A DNA stretch of 64,000 bases from Mesorhizobium loti (GCF_003148495.1 NZ_QGGH01000004.1:1-64000); one strand, 5' to 3'. Positions 8,125 through 17,845 are shown, counted from the first letter of the stretch. Notes: a model not told the origin generated them from the sequence alone. Numbers and translations: made by a program.

Positions 8125-9714
8125 CTAAGCGTTGAGCCAGCACTCGCCGAGCGCGTAGCCGTCCATCATTTCGCCGATCGGGCTCTTGGCAAAGCCGCTG
8201 ATCTTGTTGGTGGCGGCAGCGTCGATGAACTGGTTGAAGAAAGGCACGATCAGCCCGCCTTCGTCGCGCATCATCACCGCCATGTCGTGGTAGATCGCCT
8301 TGCGTTTGGCCTGGTCGAGTTCGCCGCGCGCGGCAAACAGCATCTTGTCGAATTCCGGCCGCTTGAACCGCGTGTCGTTCCAGTCGGCGGTTGAGACATA
8401 GCCGGTGGAGTACATCTGGTCCTGCGTGGCGCGTCCGCCCCAGTAGGAGAGCGAGAAGGGCTGCTTGTTCCAGACCTCCGACCAGTAGCCGTCGCCGGGC
8501 TCGCGCTTGATCTCGATCTTGATGCCGGCCTTGGCGCAGGACTGCTGATAGAGCTGGGCGGCATCGACGGCGCCCGGGAAGGCGACGTCCGAGGTGCGCA
8601 GCACGATCGAGCCGCTATGGCCTGACTTCTTGTAGGCCGCCGCCGCCTTCTCCGGGTCGAACTTGCGCTGTTCGATGTCGGTGGAAAACAGCGGATAGGC
8701 CTCGTTGATCGGGAAGTCGTTGCCGACCGAGCCATAGCCGCGCAGGATCTTTTCCAGCATCTCCTCGCGGTCCATGGCAAGTTTCAGCGCCATCCGCAGG
8801 TCGCTGCTGTCGAAGGGGGCTGTGTCGCAGAACATGTTGAACGGGTAATAGCCCTTGCCCGATACGTTCTCGATGGTGACGCCCGCGATGCGCTTGACCA
8901 GATCCACGACCTTGGGCTCGACGCGGTTGATCATGTGCACCTGACCACCCTGCAAGGCTGCAAGCCGTGCGGTCGCATCGTTGATGACGACGATCTCGAT
9001 CTGGTCGGCATGGCCGGCCTTGTCGCCTTGCCAGTAATTGGCGAAGCGCTCGCCGCCATGGCGCACGCCTGGCTGGTTGACGGTGACCTTGTAGGGGCCG
9101 GCGCTGATGCCGGCATTCGGGTTGTCCTTGCCGCCATTCGGCTGGATGACGAGATGGTAGTCGGCCATCAGATAGGGGAAGTCGGCATCGGCGTCGCCAA
9201 GCGTGACGATCACTTCCTTGCCGCTCGCCTTGACGCCCTTGATGTTCTTGAGGATGCCGAGCGCGCCCGACTTCGACTTCTCGTCGGCATGGCGCTCGAT
9301 GGTGGCCGCGATGTCCTCGGCGGTGACGGTCTTGCCATTGTGGAACTCGATGCCGTCGCGCACCTTGATCGTCCAGGTCTTGGCGTCCTTGGCGGCGCCG
9401 ATCTCCTCGGCGATCAGATTTATCAGGCTGTTGTCGGGCATTAGCCGGACAAGGTATTCGCCCCACTGCTTGCCGAAGCTGTAGGTGACCTGGCTGAGGT
9501 TGAGCGCCGGGTCGAGGCTGTTGGTCGATTCGCCGCCTTGCAGGCCGGCCTTGATTGTTCCTCCCTTGACGGGTGTCTGGGCAAAAGCCTTGCCAGCCAG
9601 TGTCGTTGCCAGTGCCGCCGAGACGCCAAGGGCGGCGGTGCGGCCGAGGAAGTCGCGGCGCGATATCCGGCCCTGGCCGGCGAGCTCGGCGAGATGGTCG
9701 AGTTCAGTCTTCAT
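8125..9714 (-). CDS. ABC transporter substrate-binding protein (SBP family 5), Tat-exported
   Basis: 529 residues. The leader contains the twin-arginine motif SRRDFLG near residue 19, followed by a hydrophobic stretch and an AFA-Q cleavage site. The mature part has the hallmarks of oligopeptide/dipeptide-binding proteins: VRDGIEFHNGKTVTAEDI in pieces near 120, NGGKDNPNAGISAGPY in pieces near 200, and DRREEML-like helix DREEMLEKILRGYGS in pieces near 320. It is clearly paralogous to the binding protein at 13430-15016. It lies downstream of the ATPase gene of the importer, separated from it by a 250-base gap filled mostly by a dispersed repeat, so it may be expressed at a different level from the rest. 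Confidence 0.92.
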   Translation of the reverse strand: MKTELDHLAELAGQGRISRRDFLGRTAALGVSAALATTLAGKAFAQTPVKGGTIKAGLQGGESTNSLDPALNLSQVTYSFGKQWGEYLVRLMPDNSLINLIAEEIGAAKDAKTWTIKVRDGIEFHNGKTVTAEDIAATIERHADEKSKSGALGILKNIKGVKASGKEVIVTLGDADADFPYLMADYHLVIQPNGGKDNPNAGISAGPYKVTVNQPGVRHGGERFANYWQGDKAGHADQIEIVVINDATARLAALQGGQVHMINRVEPKVVDLVKRIAGVTIENVSGKGYYPFNMFCDTAPFDSSDLRMALKLAMDREEMLEKILRGYGSVGNDFPINEAYPLFSTDIEQRKFDPEKAAAAYKKSGHSGSIVLRTSDVAFPGAVDAAQLYQQSCAKAGIKIEIKREPGDGYWSEVWNKQPFSLSYWGGRATQDQMYSTGYVSTADWNDTRFKRPEFDKMLFAARGELDQAKRKAIYHDMAVMMRDEGGLIVPFFNQFIDAAATNKISGFAKSPIGEMMDGYALGECWLNA

Positions 9715-9839
9715 GTCCTACCCCTTTTAAGAAAAAAAATTGTACGGGCGCTGCCCGTCCGCAGGACGTGTGGCGCTGTAGTGTTGCATCCGGATGACGG
9801 CCGCCGGCTCCCCTGACCCTAGCGGACCGCTGGCTTGCC

Positions 9840-9960
9840 AGAGCAATTCCAGGAAAAGTGTGAAACGGTTTTCCCGGGAAAAGCGCATAGCGCGCTTTCC
9901 CTTGGGAATTGCGTCAAAACAAAGAGTTAGAGCGGTTCGCCGTTCCGTGAAACGCTGAAC
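9840..9960. repeat. Dispersed intergenic repeat, family A (long copy)
   Basis: Begins AGAGCAATTCCAGGAAAAGTG and ends GGGAATTGCGTCAAAACAAAG-type sequence, then an AGAGTTAGAGCGG tail; the inner part is a GC-rich inverted repeat (AAAGCGC...GCGCTTT). A second copy at 50757-50824 shares both ends. Such elements are found repeatedly in rhizobial intergenic regions. It fills most of the gap between the ATPase and the downstream binding protein and could form a hairpin that alters readthrough. Confidence 0.8.
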
Positions 9961-9964
9961 TGCC

Positions 9965-11623
9965 CTAGTTCCCCGCGCTGGCCATGCGCCGTCCCTTGAT
10001 CGCCTTTTCCAGCCAGCCGATCTCCATCTCGGGGACCGATGACAAGAGAAGGTCGGTATAGGCGTCGAAGGGCGGCGCCAGCACCTGGCTCTTGGGGCCG
10101 TAGCGCACCACCTCGCCGCGATACATCACCGCGATCGAATCGGCGATCGACTTCACCGTCGCCAAGTCGTGGGTGATGAAGAGATAGGCGACGTTCTCCT
10201 CCTTCTGCAGCTCGAGCAGCAGCTCGAGGATGCCGTGAGCGACCAGCGGGTCGAGCGCCGATGTCACCTCGTCGCAGATGATCAGCTTCGGCTTGGCGGC
10301 AAGCGAACGGGCGATGCAGACCCGCTGCTTCTGGCCGCCGGAAAGCTCGGCCGGGTAGCGGTCGGAAAAGCCCTTGCCCATCTCGATCTTGTCGAGCAGT
10401 TCGGCAACGCGCTTGTCGCGTTCGCGGCCGCGTATGCCGAAATAGAACTCCAGCGGGCGGCCGATGATGGTGCCGACGGTCTGGCGCGGATTCATTGCCA
10501 CGTCGGGCATCTGATAGATCATCTGCAGCTGGCGCAGATCCTCCTTCGGTCGATCGGCCAGACGGTTTGCCAGCGGGCGCCCGTCGAAGGTGACGGTGCC
10601 CTGTTCGGGCGGCAGCAGGCCGGTGATGGCGCGCGCCAGCGTCGACTTGCCCGAGCCCGACTCGCCGACGACGGCAAGCGTCTGTCCCGGATAGATGTCG
10701 ACCGACACGTTCTTCAGCACCTTGATCTGGCTGCGGCCATAGGCGGCGGTGACGTTCTTCACCGACAGGAACGGCGTCATGCCGGGCTTCTGCTCGGCAT
10801 GTTCGATCTCATGCACCGACACCAGCGCGTTGGTGTATTCCTGGCGCGGCTCCTTGATGATCTGCCTTGTGCCGCCCCATTCGACCAGCCGGCCATGGCG
10901 CAACACCATGATCTCGTCCGAGACCTGGGCGACGACGGCAAGGTCGTGCGTGATATAGAGTGCCGCCACGTGGGTGTCGCGGATGGCGTCCTTGATCGCC
11001 GCCAGCACGTCGATCTGCGTCGTCACGTCGAGCGCGGTTGTCGGCTCGTCGAAGACGATCAGGTCCGGCTCGGAGCACAGCGCCATCGCCGTCATCACGC
11101 GCTGCAGCTGGCCGCCCGAGACCTGGTGCGGAAAGCGCTCGCCGATGGTTTCGGGATTTGGCAGGCTGAGCTTCTTGAACAGCGCAACGGCGCGCTTCTC
11201 GGCCTCGGCACGCGTCGCCGTGCCGTGCAGCAGCGTGGCTTCCACCACCTGGTCCATCAGCCTGTGCGCCGGATTGAAGGCGGCTGCCGCCGACTGCGCG
11301 ACATAGCAGACCTCGCGGCCGCGCAATTTGCGGAAGCCATCCTTGCCGCCCTTGAGGATGTCGCGGCCATTCAGGATGACCTCGCCGCCGGTGATGCGCA
11401 CGCCACCGCGGCCATAGCCCATCGACGACAGACCGATGGTCGACTTGCCGGCCCCGGATTCGCCGATCAGGCCGAGCACCTTGCCCTTCTCTAACGTCAG
11501 CGAGACATCGTGCACCAGCACGATGTTCTTCGGCGGTTCGCCGGGCGGGAAGACGGTGGCCTCGATGCGCAGATTGCGGATGTCGAGCAGCAGGCCGGGT
11601 TTCGCTTTGCTGTCGGCCATCAC
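9965..11623 (-). CDS. Peptide-type ABC transporter ATP-binding protein, two fused ATPase domains
   Basis: 552 residues containing two complete nucleotide-binding domains, as in DppD-DppF fusions. Domain 1 has Walker A GESGAGKST (about 55-63), signature VSGGQLQRV and Walker B DLIVFDEPTTALD in pieces. Domain 2 has Walker A GESGSGKST (about 315-323), signature LSGGQKQRV and Walker B LIICDEVTSALD. The GTG at 11623 has GGAGG at good spacing and forms a GTGA overlap with the stop of the permease before it; an ATG three bases later is the alternative. It powers the importer formed with the two permeases and binding proteins around it. Confidence 0.93.
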   Translation of the reverse strand: MMADSKAKPGLLLDIRNLRIEATVFPPGEPPKNIVLVHDVSLTLEKGKVLGLIGESGAGKSTIGLSSMGYGRGGVRITGGEVILNGRDILKGGKDGFRKLRGREVCYVAQSAAAAFNPAHRLMDQVVEATLLHGTATRAEAEKRAVALFKKLSLPNPETIGERFPHQVSGGQLQRVMTAMALCSEPDLIVFDEPTTALDVTTQIDVLAAIKDAIRDTHVAALYITHDLAVVAQVSDEIMVLRHGRLVEWGGTRQIIKEPRQEYTNALVSVHEIEHAEQKPGMTPFLSVKNVTAAYGRSQIKVLKNVSVDIYPGQTLAVVGESGSGKSTLARAITGLLPPEQGTVTFDGRPLANRLADRPKEDLRQLQMIYQMPDVAMNPRQTVGTIIGRPLEFYFGIRGRERDKRVAELLDKIEMGKGFSDRYPAELSGGQKQRVCIARSLAAKPKLIICDEVTSALDPLVAHGILELLLELQKEENVAYLFITHDLATVKSIADSIAVMYRGEVVRYGPKSQVLAPPFDAYTDLLLSSVPEMEIGWLEKAIKGRRMASAGN

Positions 11624-12444
11624 CCGCGTCCTCCCTTGAGGCTTGTCGTCCGGTTGAGCACCCAGTCGGCGACCAGGTTGACGGAAATCGCCAGCAGGGC
11701 GATCGCCGCCGCTGGGATGAGTGCCGCCGCGATGCCGAAGACGATGCCGTCCTTGTTTTCCTTGACCATGCCGCCCCAGTCGGCGTCCGGTGGCTGCACG
11801 CCAAGGCCGAGGAACGACAGCGTCGACAGGAACAGCACGGCGTAGATGAAGCGCAGGCCGAGTTCGGATACCAGCGGCGACAGCGCATTGGGCAGGATCT
11901 CGCGGAAGATGATCCAGGCGCTGCCTTCACCGCGCAGTTTCGCTGCCTCGACATAGTCCATGACATTGATGTCGACGGCGACGGCGCGCGACAGGCGATA
12001 GACGCGGGTCGAGTCGAGAATGCCCATCACCAGGATCAGCGTCACCAAATTGGTCGGCAGCACCGAGAGCACGACGAGACCCATGATCAGCGTCGGGATC
12101 GACATCAAAAGGTCGACGAGACGGGACAGCAGCGTGTCGAACCAGCCGCCGAAGACGGCCGCCGAGAAGCCGAGGATGGCGCCGAGCGAGAACGACAGCG
12201 CGGTGGCCAGCACCGCGATGAACAGGGTGATGCGGGCGCCGTAGATCATGCGCGAAAGCAGATCGCGGCCGAGATTGTCGGTCCCGAGCAAATGGGTCGC
12301 CGACATAGGTTCCCAGACATCGCCGACGATTTCGCCATTGCCGTGCGGCGCAATCCACGGTGCGAAGACCGCCGCCAGCACGAACAGTGCCGTCAGGATT
12401 ATGCCGATCAGTGCGGGGATGGGGATGCGTTTGATATCGAGCAT
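11620..12444 (-). CDS. ABC transporter permease (DppC/OppC-like)
   Basis: 274 residues with about six hydrophobic helices. Near the N-terminus it has the APHGNGEIVGDVWEPMSATHLLGTDNLGRDLLSR-type segment in pieces (GTDNLGRDLLSRMIYGAR, typical of DppC), and later the EAA loop EAAKLRGEGSAWIIFREILPN in pieces near 165-185 that docks with the ATPase. It is the second permease of the peptide-type importer; it overlaps the ATPase gene by four bases and follows the DppB-like gene with a 9-base gap. Confidence 0.93.
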   Translation of the reverse strand: MLDIKRIPIPALIGIILTALFVLAAVFAPWIAPHGNGEIVGDVWEPMSATHLLGTDNLGRDLLSRMIYGARITLFIAVLATALSFSLGAILGFSAAVFGGWFDTLLSRLVDLLMSIPTLIMGLVVLSVLPTNLVTLILVMGILDSTRVYRLSRAVAVDINVMDYVEAAKLRGEGSAWIIFREILPNALSPLVSELGLRFIYAVLFLSTLSFLGLGVQPPDADWGGMVKENKDGIVFGIAAALIPAAAIALLAISVNLVADWVLNRTTSLKGGRG

Positions 12445-12453
12445 ATCCGCCCC

Positions 12454-13413
12454 CTATTTCGGATGTCTGAGACGCGGATTGGCGACGATCGCCGCTATGT
12501 CCGCAATGATGTTCAGGCTGATGTAGACTGCGGCGAAGATCAGGCCGACCGCCTGGACCACCGGCACGTCGCGTTTGGTGACGTGGTCGACCAGATACTG
12601 TCCCATGCCCGGATAGACGAAGATCACCTCGACGACGACGACACCGACGATGAGATAAGCGAGGTTGAGCATGACGACATTGATGATCGGCGCGATGGCA
12701 TTGGGGAAGGCGTGCTTGCGGATGACGTTGAAGGCCGACAGGCCTTTCAGTTCCGCCGTCTCGACATAGGCCGACTGCATGACATTGAGGATCGCCGCAC
12801 GTGTCATGCGCATCATGTGGGCGAGCACGACCAGCGTCAGCGCCGTCGCCGGCAGCGCGATCGCCTGCATCCGCTCGCCGAACGGCATGCCGTCATAGAC
12901 GGTCGAAATGCCGGGGAATATCTGCCATTTCACGGCGAAGAAATAGACGAGCACATAGCCGATGAAGAATTCGGGGAAGGAGGTCGAGGCGAGTGCCAGT
13001 CCGGAGATCAGCTTGTCGACCCAGCCGTTGCGGTAGCGCACCGCGATCAGGCCGAGGATGATCGCCAGCGGCACGGCGACGATCGCCGCCCAGAAGGCGA
13101 GGAACAGCGTGTTCCACAGCCGTCCCTTGATCGACGTGGCGATATCCTGCCCGCTCGACATAGCCGTGCCGAGATCGCCGGTCAGCACGCCGCCCAGCCA
13201 ATGGAAATACCTGAGATAGGCTGGCTGGTTGAGCCCGAGTTGCTCGCGCAGGTTGGCGAGCGACTCCGGCGTCGCCGACTGTCCGAGAATGGCTTGCGCG
13301 ACGTCGCCGGGAAGGATCTGGGTGCCGGCGAAGATCAGGACCGAAACGGCCAACAAGAGGAGAATGCCCAGCGCAACGCGCTGGGCCACCAATTTCAAGA
13401 TGGGTGAGGACAT
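12454..13413 (-). CDS. ABC transporter permease (DppB/OppB-like)
   Basis: 319 residues with six predicted membrane helices and the DppB layout: N-terminal helix, a large periplasmic loop containing AILGQSATPESLANLREQLGL in pieces, and the EAA-like loop (AYVETAELKGLSAFNVIRKHAFPNA in pieces, about 215-240). It follows the binding-protein gene with a 16-base gap and precedes the DppC-like gene, so the order on the minus strand is binding protein, DppB, DppC, ATPase, binding protein 2. Confidence 0.93.
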   Translation of the reverse strand: MSSPILKLVAQRVALGILLLLAVSVLIFAGTQILPGDVAQAILGQSATPESLANLREQLGLNQPAYLRYFHWLGGVLTGDLGTAMSSGQDIATSIKGRLWNTLFLAFWAAIVAVPLAIILGLIAVRYRNGWVDKLISGLALASTSFPEFFIGYVLVYFFAVKWQIFPGISTVYDGMPFGERMQAIALPATALTLVVLAHMMRMTRAAILNVMQSAYVETAELKGLSAFNVIRKHAFPNAIAPIINVVMLNLAYLIVGVVVVEVIFVYPGMGQYLVDHVTKRDVPVVQAVGLIFAAVYISLNIIADIAAIVANPRLRHPK

Positions 13414-13429
13414 ATCCGCAAGGCCAAGC

Positions 13430-15016
13430 TCAGGCTTCGAGCCAGCACTTCGCCAGCGCGTAGCCGTTCATCAGCTCCTGATGTGGATCGTCGACCCAGC
13501 CGCCGACCTTGGCGCCGGTCGCGTCGATGAACTGGTTGAACATCGGCAGGATCAGGCCACCGTCGTCGCGCACCATGACGGCCATGTCGTGGTACATCTG
13601 CTTGCGCTTGGCCTCATCGAGCTCGGCGCGCGCCGCCAGCACCATCTTGTCGAAATCCGGACGGATGAAACGCGTGTCGTTCCAGTCGGCGGTCGACAGA
13701 TAGGCGGTCGAGTACATCTGGTCCTGGGTCGAGCGGCCGCCCCAATAGGAAGCGCAGAAGGGCTGCTTGTTCCAGACCTCGTTCCAGTAGCCGTCGCCGG
13801 GCTCGCGCTTGATCTCGAGCGTGATGCCGGCCTTGGCCGCGCTCTGCTGGAAGAGCTGCGCTGCATCGACGGCGCCGGGGAAGGCGACATCCGAAGTGCG
13901 CAGCAGCACCGAGCCGTCGTGACCAGATTTCTTGAAGTGGAACTTGGCCTTGTCCGGGTCGTACTTGCGCTGCTCGATCTCGGTGAACAGCGGATAGGAC
14001 GCATTGATCGGGAAGTCGTTGCCGAGCGAGCCGTAGCCGCGCAGGATCTTGTCCAGCATTTCCTCGCGGTCGATCGCCAGCTTCAGTGCCATGCGCAAAT
14101 CGGCGTTGTCGAACGGCGCCGTGTTGCAATGCATGATGAACACGTAGTGGCCGGGACCCGCGTGGTTGCGGATGGTAACGCCCGGCAGGCGCTTGATCAG
14201 GTCGACGATCTTCGGCTCGACGCGGTTGATCATGTTGACCTGGCCGCCCTGCAGGGCGGCCGTGCGCGCCGTCGCGTCGTTGATGACGATGACCTCGATC
14301 TGGTCGGCATGGCCCATCTTGTCGCCTTGCCAGTAATTGGCGAAGCGCTCGGCGCCATGGCGCACGCCGGGCTCATTGGTCTTGACCACGTAAGGGCCGG
14401 CCGAGATGCCGGCATCTGGCTTGTCCTTGCCGCCGTTCGGCTGGACGATCAGGTGATAGTCGCTGAGCAGGTAGGGAAGGTCGGCGTTCGCCTCCTTCAG
14501 CGTCAGCACCACTTCCTTGCCACTGGCCTTGATGGTTTCGATGCCCTTCATGTAGCCGAGCGCGCCGGATTTCGACTTCTCGTCGGAATGGCGCTCGAGT
14601 GTGGCGGCCACGTCCTCAGCGGTCACCGTCTTGCCGTTGTGGAATTCGACGCCGTCGCGGATCTTCAGCGTCCACACCTTGGCGTCGTCTGACGAGCCGA
14701 TCTCCTCGGCGATGCGGTTCTCGAGCTTGCCCTCGGGGGACAGCTCGACGATCATTTCGCCCCAGCACTTGCCGAAGGCGAACGGCACCTGTGTCATCAT
14801 CAGCGCCGGATCGAGGCTGTTGGTGGATTCACCACCGACCAGGCCGGCCTTCAGCGTGCCGCCCTTGACCGGGCCTGCCGCGCGCGCAGCACTTGAAAGC
14901 AGCGAGTTGGCGAAGGGTGCGGAGACACCGAGCGCTGCCGCCCGGCCGAGAAAATCACGACGGCTCAGCTTGCCCGATGCGACACGCCGGCTAAGGAATT
15001 CGAGTTCGTTTGACAT
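13430..15016 (-). CDS. ABC transporter substrate-binding protein (SBP family 5), Tat-exported, paralogue
   Basis: 528 residues from the ATG at 15016 (GAGG eight bases upstream); an in-frame extension further upstream has no leader logic and is rejected. The leader carries SRRDFLG like its paralogue, then a hydrophobic stretch ending AARA. The mature parts of the two proteins match over their length (both have KGGT-KAGL-GGESTNSLDPAL, EFHNGKTVTAED, NGGKD, INRVEPK, FPGAVDAAQL). It is the first transporter gene after the CocE-like hydrolase. The pair may give the same importer two substrate ranges. Confidence 0.93.
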   Translation of the reverse strand: MSNELEFLSRRVASGKLSRRDFLGRAAALGVSAPFANSLLSSAARAAGPVKGGTLKAGLVGGESTNSLDPALMMTQVPFAFGKCWGEMIVELSPEGKLENRIAEEIGSSDDAKVWTLKIRDGVEFHNGKTVTAEDVAATLERHSDEKSKSGALGYMKGIETIKASGKEVVLTLKEANADLPYLLSDYHLIVQPNGGKDKPDAGISAGPYVVKTNEPGVRHGAERFANYWQGDKMGHADQIEVIVINDATARTAALQGGQVNMINRVEPKIVDLIKRLPGVTIRNHAGPGHYVFIMHCNTAPFDNADLRMALKLAIDREEMLDKILRGYGSLGNDFPINASYPLFTEIEQRKYDPDKAKFHFKKSGHDGSVLLRTSDVAFPGAVDAAQLFQQSAAKAGITLEIKREPGDGYWNEVWNKQPFCASYWGGRSTQDQMYSTAYLSTADWNDTRFIRPDFDKMVLAARAELDEAKRKQMYHDMAVMVRDDGGLILPMFNQFIDATGAKVGGWVDDPHQELMNGYALAKCWLEA

Positions 15017-15170
15017 ATTGAGTTCCTCACTCTGTTGGTTCGACTCTGCGGTCGTTTTTCTTGTTTCTTGTGAGGAGAATAATGACCGCAAGGGAAAGCG
15101 GTAAGCAAGACCGAATGCGACATGCCGTGGCGTAAATCGTACGTCGCAATTGGACCAACGAAATCGGCGC

Positions 15171-17153
15171 TCAAAGAAGCGCGCGCGGCACCTTCTCCTC
15201 GAAATTGCGCTCGAAAACGAGTTTCTCGCCCTCATAGGCCTCGATTCTGGCGCTGACGATGAAGTTTTGCGCGTCCGACCGCATTTCGGCCGATGTCTCG
15301 GTGCGCACCGACCATCCATTTCGCGACAGGGTCTGCGTCCAGTGCGTCTTTCCCGAGGCCGACAGCGGATCGTCGGGATGGATCGTCCAGGTCTCGCGAG
15401 CGATGCTGCCATTGGCCAGGCCATGAGCGAGATCGCGCACCTCGCCGAAATCATCAACGATGGAAAGTGTCACGATTCCCGTTTTTTCGTCACGATCGAC
15501 ATGACGCTCGGAATTGGCGGCGCGGATCGTCTCTGTTGCCCAGGGGGTGGCCCCCTCCGGCTCGGCGAACGTCACTTCGTCGCCTGTCGCCAGCGGCCGC
15601 AGCGGCAAGCTGAGCGTCGCCGCCGACAAGGTGAGCTGGACCGGCTCCGGCGATGGCCAGATGGCAGGCCAATAGGTGTTCGAAACGGCAACGCGCAGCC
15701 GGTGGCCGGCCGGGACGCGGTAGGCGCATTGATCGAGCACGGCGCGCACTGAGACGATTTCACCCGGCACCAGTGCTTCCGGGAATTCGTGCGAGTTGCG
15801 ATGCGTCAGATTGAGCACGCCGTAGGAGATCAGCTCCGAGGCACCGTCGGGATGCACGTCGCACAGCCGGACCGCGATATTGGCCTGCGGACGATCGGAG
15901 GATAGCCGCACCTCAACTTCGGGCGCGCCGACGATGTCGATCGCCTCGTTGAGTTCCGGCTGGTCGAAACACACCGACAAGGCATCGTCGGGGCGCTGAT
16001 CGCCGGGCAGTTCCGGGCCGAAGGTGAACGGGAAATACTCGCCGCCGGCCAGGCCGCAGCTTTGCGGCGATGCGACGATGGCGGGTTCGCCTGCGGGGAT
16101 CAGATCGACCGTTTGCGTCTTGATGGTTGGCGAGGGCCATTCCTGCTCCGCCACCCAGCGGCCCGGTCGCTCGGGATGCCAGCGTGCCGGACGCACGCTG
16201 TCCATCACATAGGCGCGGTAGGCAGGGTCGGCCTCGACGCCGGTGTCGACATCCTTCAGCCAGCGGTCCCACCAGCGCAACGCCTCCTGCAGGAAGCCGA
16301 TGGCGGGCTTAGGCCCGGCGTAGTGCGGGTATTTGTGGATCCACGGCCCGATGATGCCCTTGACCGGGGCTTCGATGTTGCTGGCCAGATGCGAGACGGT
16401 GTTGCGGTAGCCGTCATGCCAGCCGCCGATCGACAGCACCGCGGCTTTGACGGCGGAAAAATCCTCGCAGATCGAGCCGCGCTTCCAGTAGGCATCGCGG
16501 TGCTGGTGCTTCAGCCACAGAGGTGCCAGGAAGGACTGGTTCTCCAGCCGGGTCAGCCATAGATCGCGCCATCTGTTGTCGCCGGCCAGCAGCGGGTCCG
16601 GCGGCCGCGACGAGTAGGAGAGCATGGTCGAGGCCCAGCCGAAATTCTCGATCAGCAGGCAGCCGCCCTTGTAGTGGATGTCGTCGGCATAGCGGTCGAC
16701 GGTCGAGCACAGGCTGATCACCGCTTTTAGCGCTGGCGGCTGCTTGGCCGCCACCTGCAGGCAGTTGAAGCCGCCCCAGGAAATGCCCATCATGCCGACA
16801 TTGCCGTTGCACCAAGGTTGGCTTGCCGCCCAGGCGATGACGTCGCAGGCGTCCTGCAATTCCTGCTCGGAATATTCGTCGTCCATCAGCCCTTCGGAAT
16901 CACCGTTGCCGCGCATGTCGACGCGGATCGAGGCGTAGCCGTTGCCGGCGAAATAGGGATGCGTCAGCTGATCGCGAAAGATGGTGCCGTCGCGCTTGCG
17001 GTAAGGCAGATGCTCGAGGATCGCCGGCACCGGATCATCGCCGGCATCTTCCGGCATCCAGACCCGTGCCGACAGCCGGCAGCCATCCGGCATGACGATC
17101 CCCATATCCGGGAATTCGACGACTTTGCGGGGAAATTCGGTGACGGTTTTCAT
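15171..17153 (-). CDS. CocE/NonD family hydrolase (X-Pro dipeptidyl-peptidase S15-like)
   Basis: 660 residues: an alpha/beta-hydrolase domain (about 1-310) and a C-terminal jelly-roll domain (about 340-560) as in cocaine esterase and S15 peptidases, with an extra C-terminal section. The nucleophile is Ser125 in GISWGG; VDMRGNGDSEG precedes it, and GPWIHKYPHYAG (about 265-276) is the family's usual GPWxH. No signal peptide, so it acts in the cytoplasm. It would hydrolyse an ester or a peptide/amide after a particular residue; its position as first gene of the importer operon suggests it processes what the importer brings in (inference). Confidence 0.9.
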   Translation of the reverse strand: MKTVTEFPRKVVEFPDMGIVMPDGCRLSARVWMPEDAGDDPVPAILEHLPYRKRDGTIFRDQLTHPYFAGNGYASIRVDMRGNGDSEGLMDDEYSEQELQDACDVIAWAASQPWCNGNVGMMGISWGGFNCLQVAAKQPPALKAVISLCSTVDRYADDIHYKGGCLLIENFGWASTMLSYSSRPPDPLLAGDNRWRDLWLTRLENQSFLAPLWLKHQHRDAYWKRGSICEDFSAVKAAVLSIGGWHDGYRNTVSHLASNIEAPVKGIIGPWIHKYPHYAGPKPAIGFLQEALRWWDRWLKDVDTGVEADPAYRAYVMDSVRPARWHPERPGRWVAEQEWPSPTIKTQTVDLIPAGEPAIVASPQSCGLAGGEYFPFTFGPELPGDQRPDDALSVCFDQPELNEAIDIVGAPEVEVRLSSDRPQANIAVRLCDVHPDGASELISYGVLNLTHRNSHEFPEALVPGEIVSVRAVLDQCAYRVPAGHRLRVAVSNTYWPAIWPSPEPVQLTLSAATLSLPLRPLATGDEVTFAEPEGATPWATETIRAANSERHVDRDEKTGIVTLSIVDDFGEVRDLAHGLANGSIARETWTIHPDDPLSASGKTHWTQTLSRNGWSVRTETSAEMRSDAQNFIVSARIEAYEGEKLVFERNFEEKVPRALL

Positions 17154-17235
17154 GGCATGCTCCAGGATTGCCAGATGATGGAGCCTGCCGTACCGCGTCG
17201 TGGGCCAGCCAACGAATTCTGCTGGTCAATCCGCG

Positions 17236-17829
17236 TCAGTTCAGCGGAATGTCGTTATCGTCCTTGTTCGCCTGATAGACGCCGGACAGATCATCGTAGC
17301 GCGCCGAAATCGCGCCAATACGTGTTTCCAGCCGTTGCCGCTCGGCCGCGGGCAAAGCTCGCACCAACCGACGTATGGAAAAGCTCTTCCAGTAGGCGTT
17401 CTCGGCATTGTAGCCGCCGGGATCGAGAGTGAAGACCTCTTTCAGGATTTTCAGATCGTGCGGGATGGCAAAACTGTCGCGCGAATCCTCATGGCTGAAC
17501 AGATAGTAGAAATTGTCGAAGCCGGTCCAGGTGATCGCCGACAGGCACAGCGAGCAGGGTTCATGCGTGGCGATGAAGATGGCGTCTTTCGTATCGACGC
17601 GCTCGGCCTTCGGCATTTCGTAGAAGCGCTTCAGGCAGTGCACCTCGCCATGCCAGAGCGGGTTTTCCATCTCGTTGTTGGTCTCGGCCAGCACCAGCGA
17701 ACGGTCGTCCTTTCTCAGGATCGCCGCGCCGAACAGCTTGTTGCCATGGGCAACACCGTCGGCCGTCTTCGGCACGATGTCGTGCTCGATGACGTCGAGC
17801 AGGCGGTCGATCAGTGAAATATCGGTCAT
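17236..17829 (-). CDS. Nucleoside deaminase (cytidine/deoxycytidylate deaminase fold)
   Basis: 197 residues with the zinc and proton-shuttle motifs of the CDA fold: HGE at residues 60-62 and PCSLC at 90-94. The C-terminal half is longer than in TadA-type tRNA deaminases. The natural substrate is not clear; its position at the end of the run of purine-degradation genes on the same strand suggests a purine base or nucleoside or a pathway intermediate. A dispersed palindromic repeat separates it from the ureidoglycolate lyase gene. Confidence 0.82.
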   Translation of the reverse strand: MTDISLIDRLLDVIEHDIVPKTADGVAHGNKLFGAAILRKDDRSLVLAETNNEMENPLWHGEVHCLKRFYEMPKAERVDTKDAIFIATHEPCSLCLSAITWTGFDNFYYLFSHEDSRDSFAIPHDLKILKEVFTLDPGGYNAENAYWKSFSIRRLVRALPAAERQRLETRIGAISARYDDLSGVYQANKDDNDIPLN

Positions 17830-17845
17830 TACGGGGTCTCCTGCT

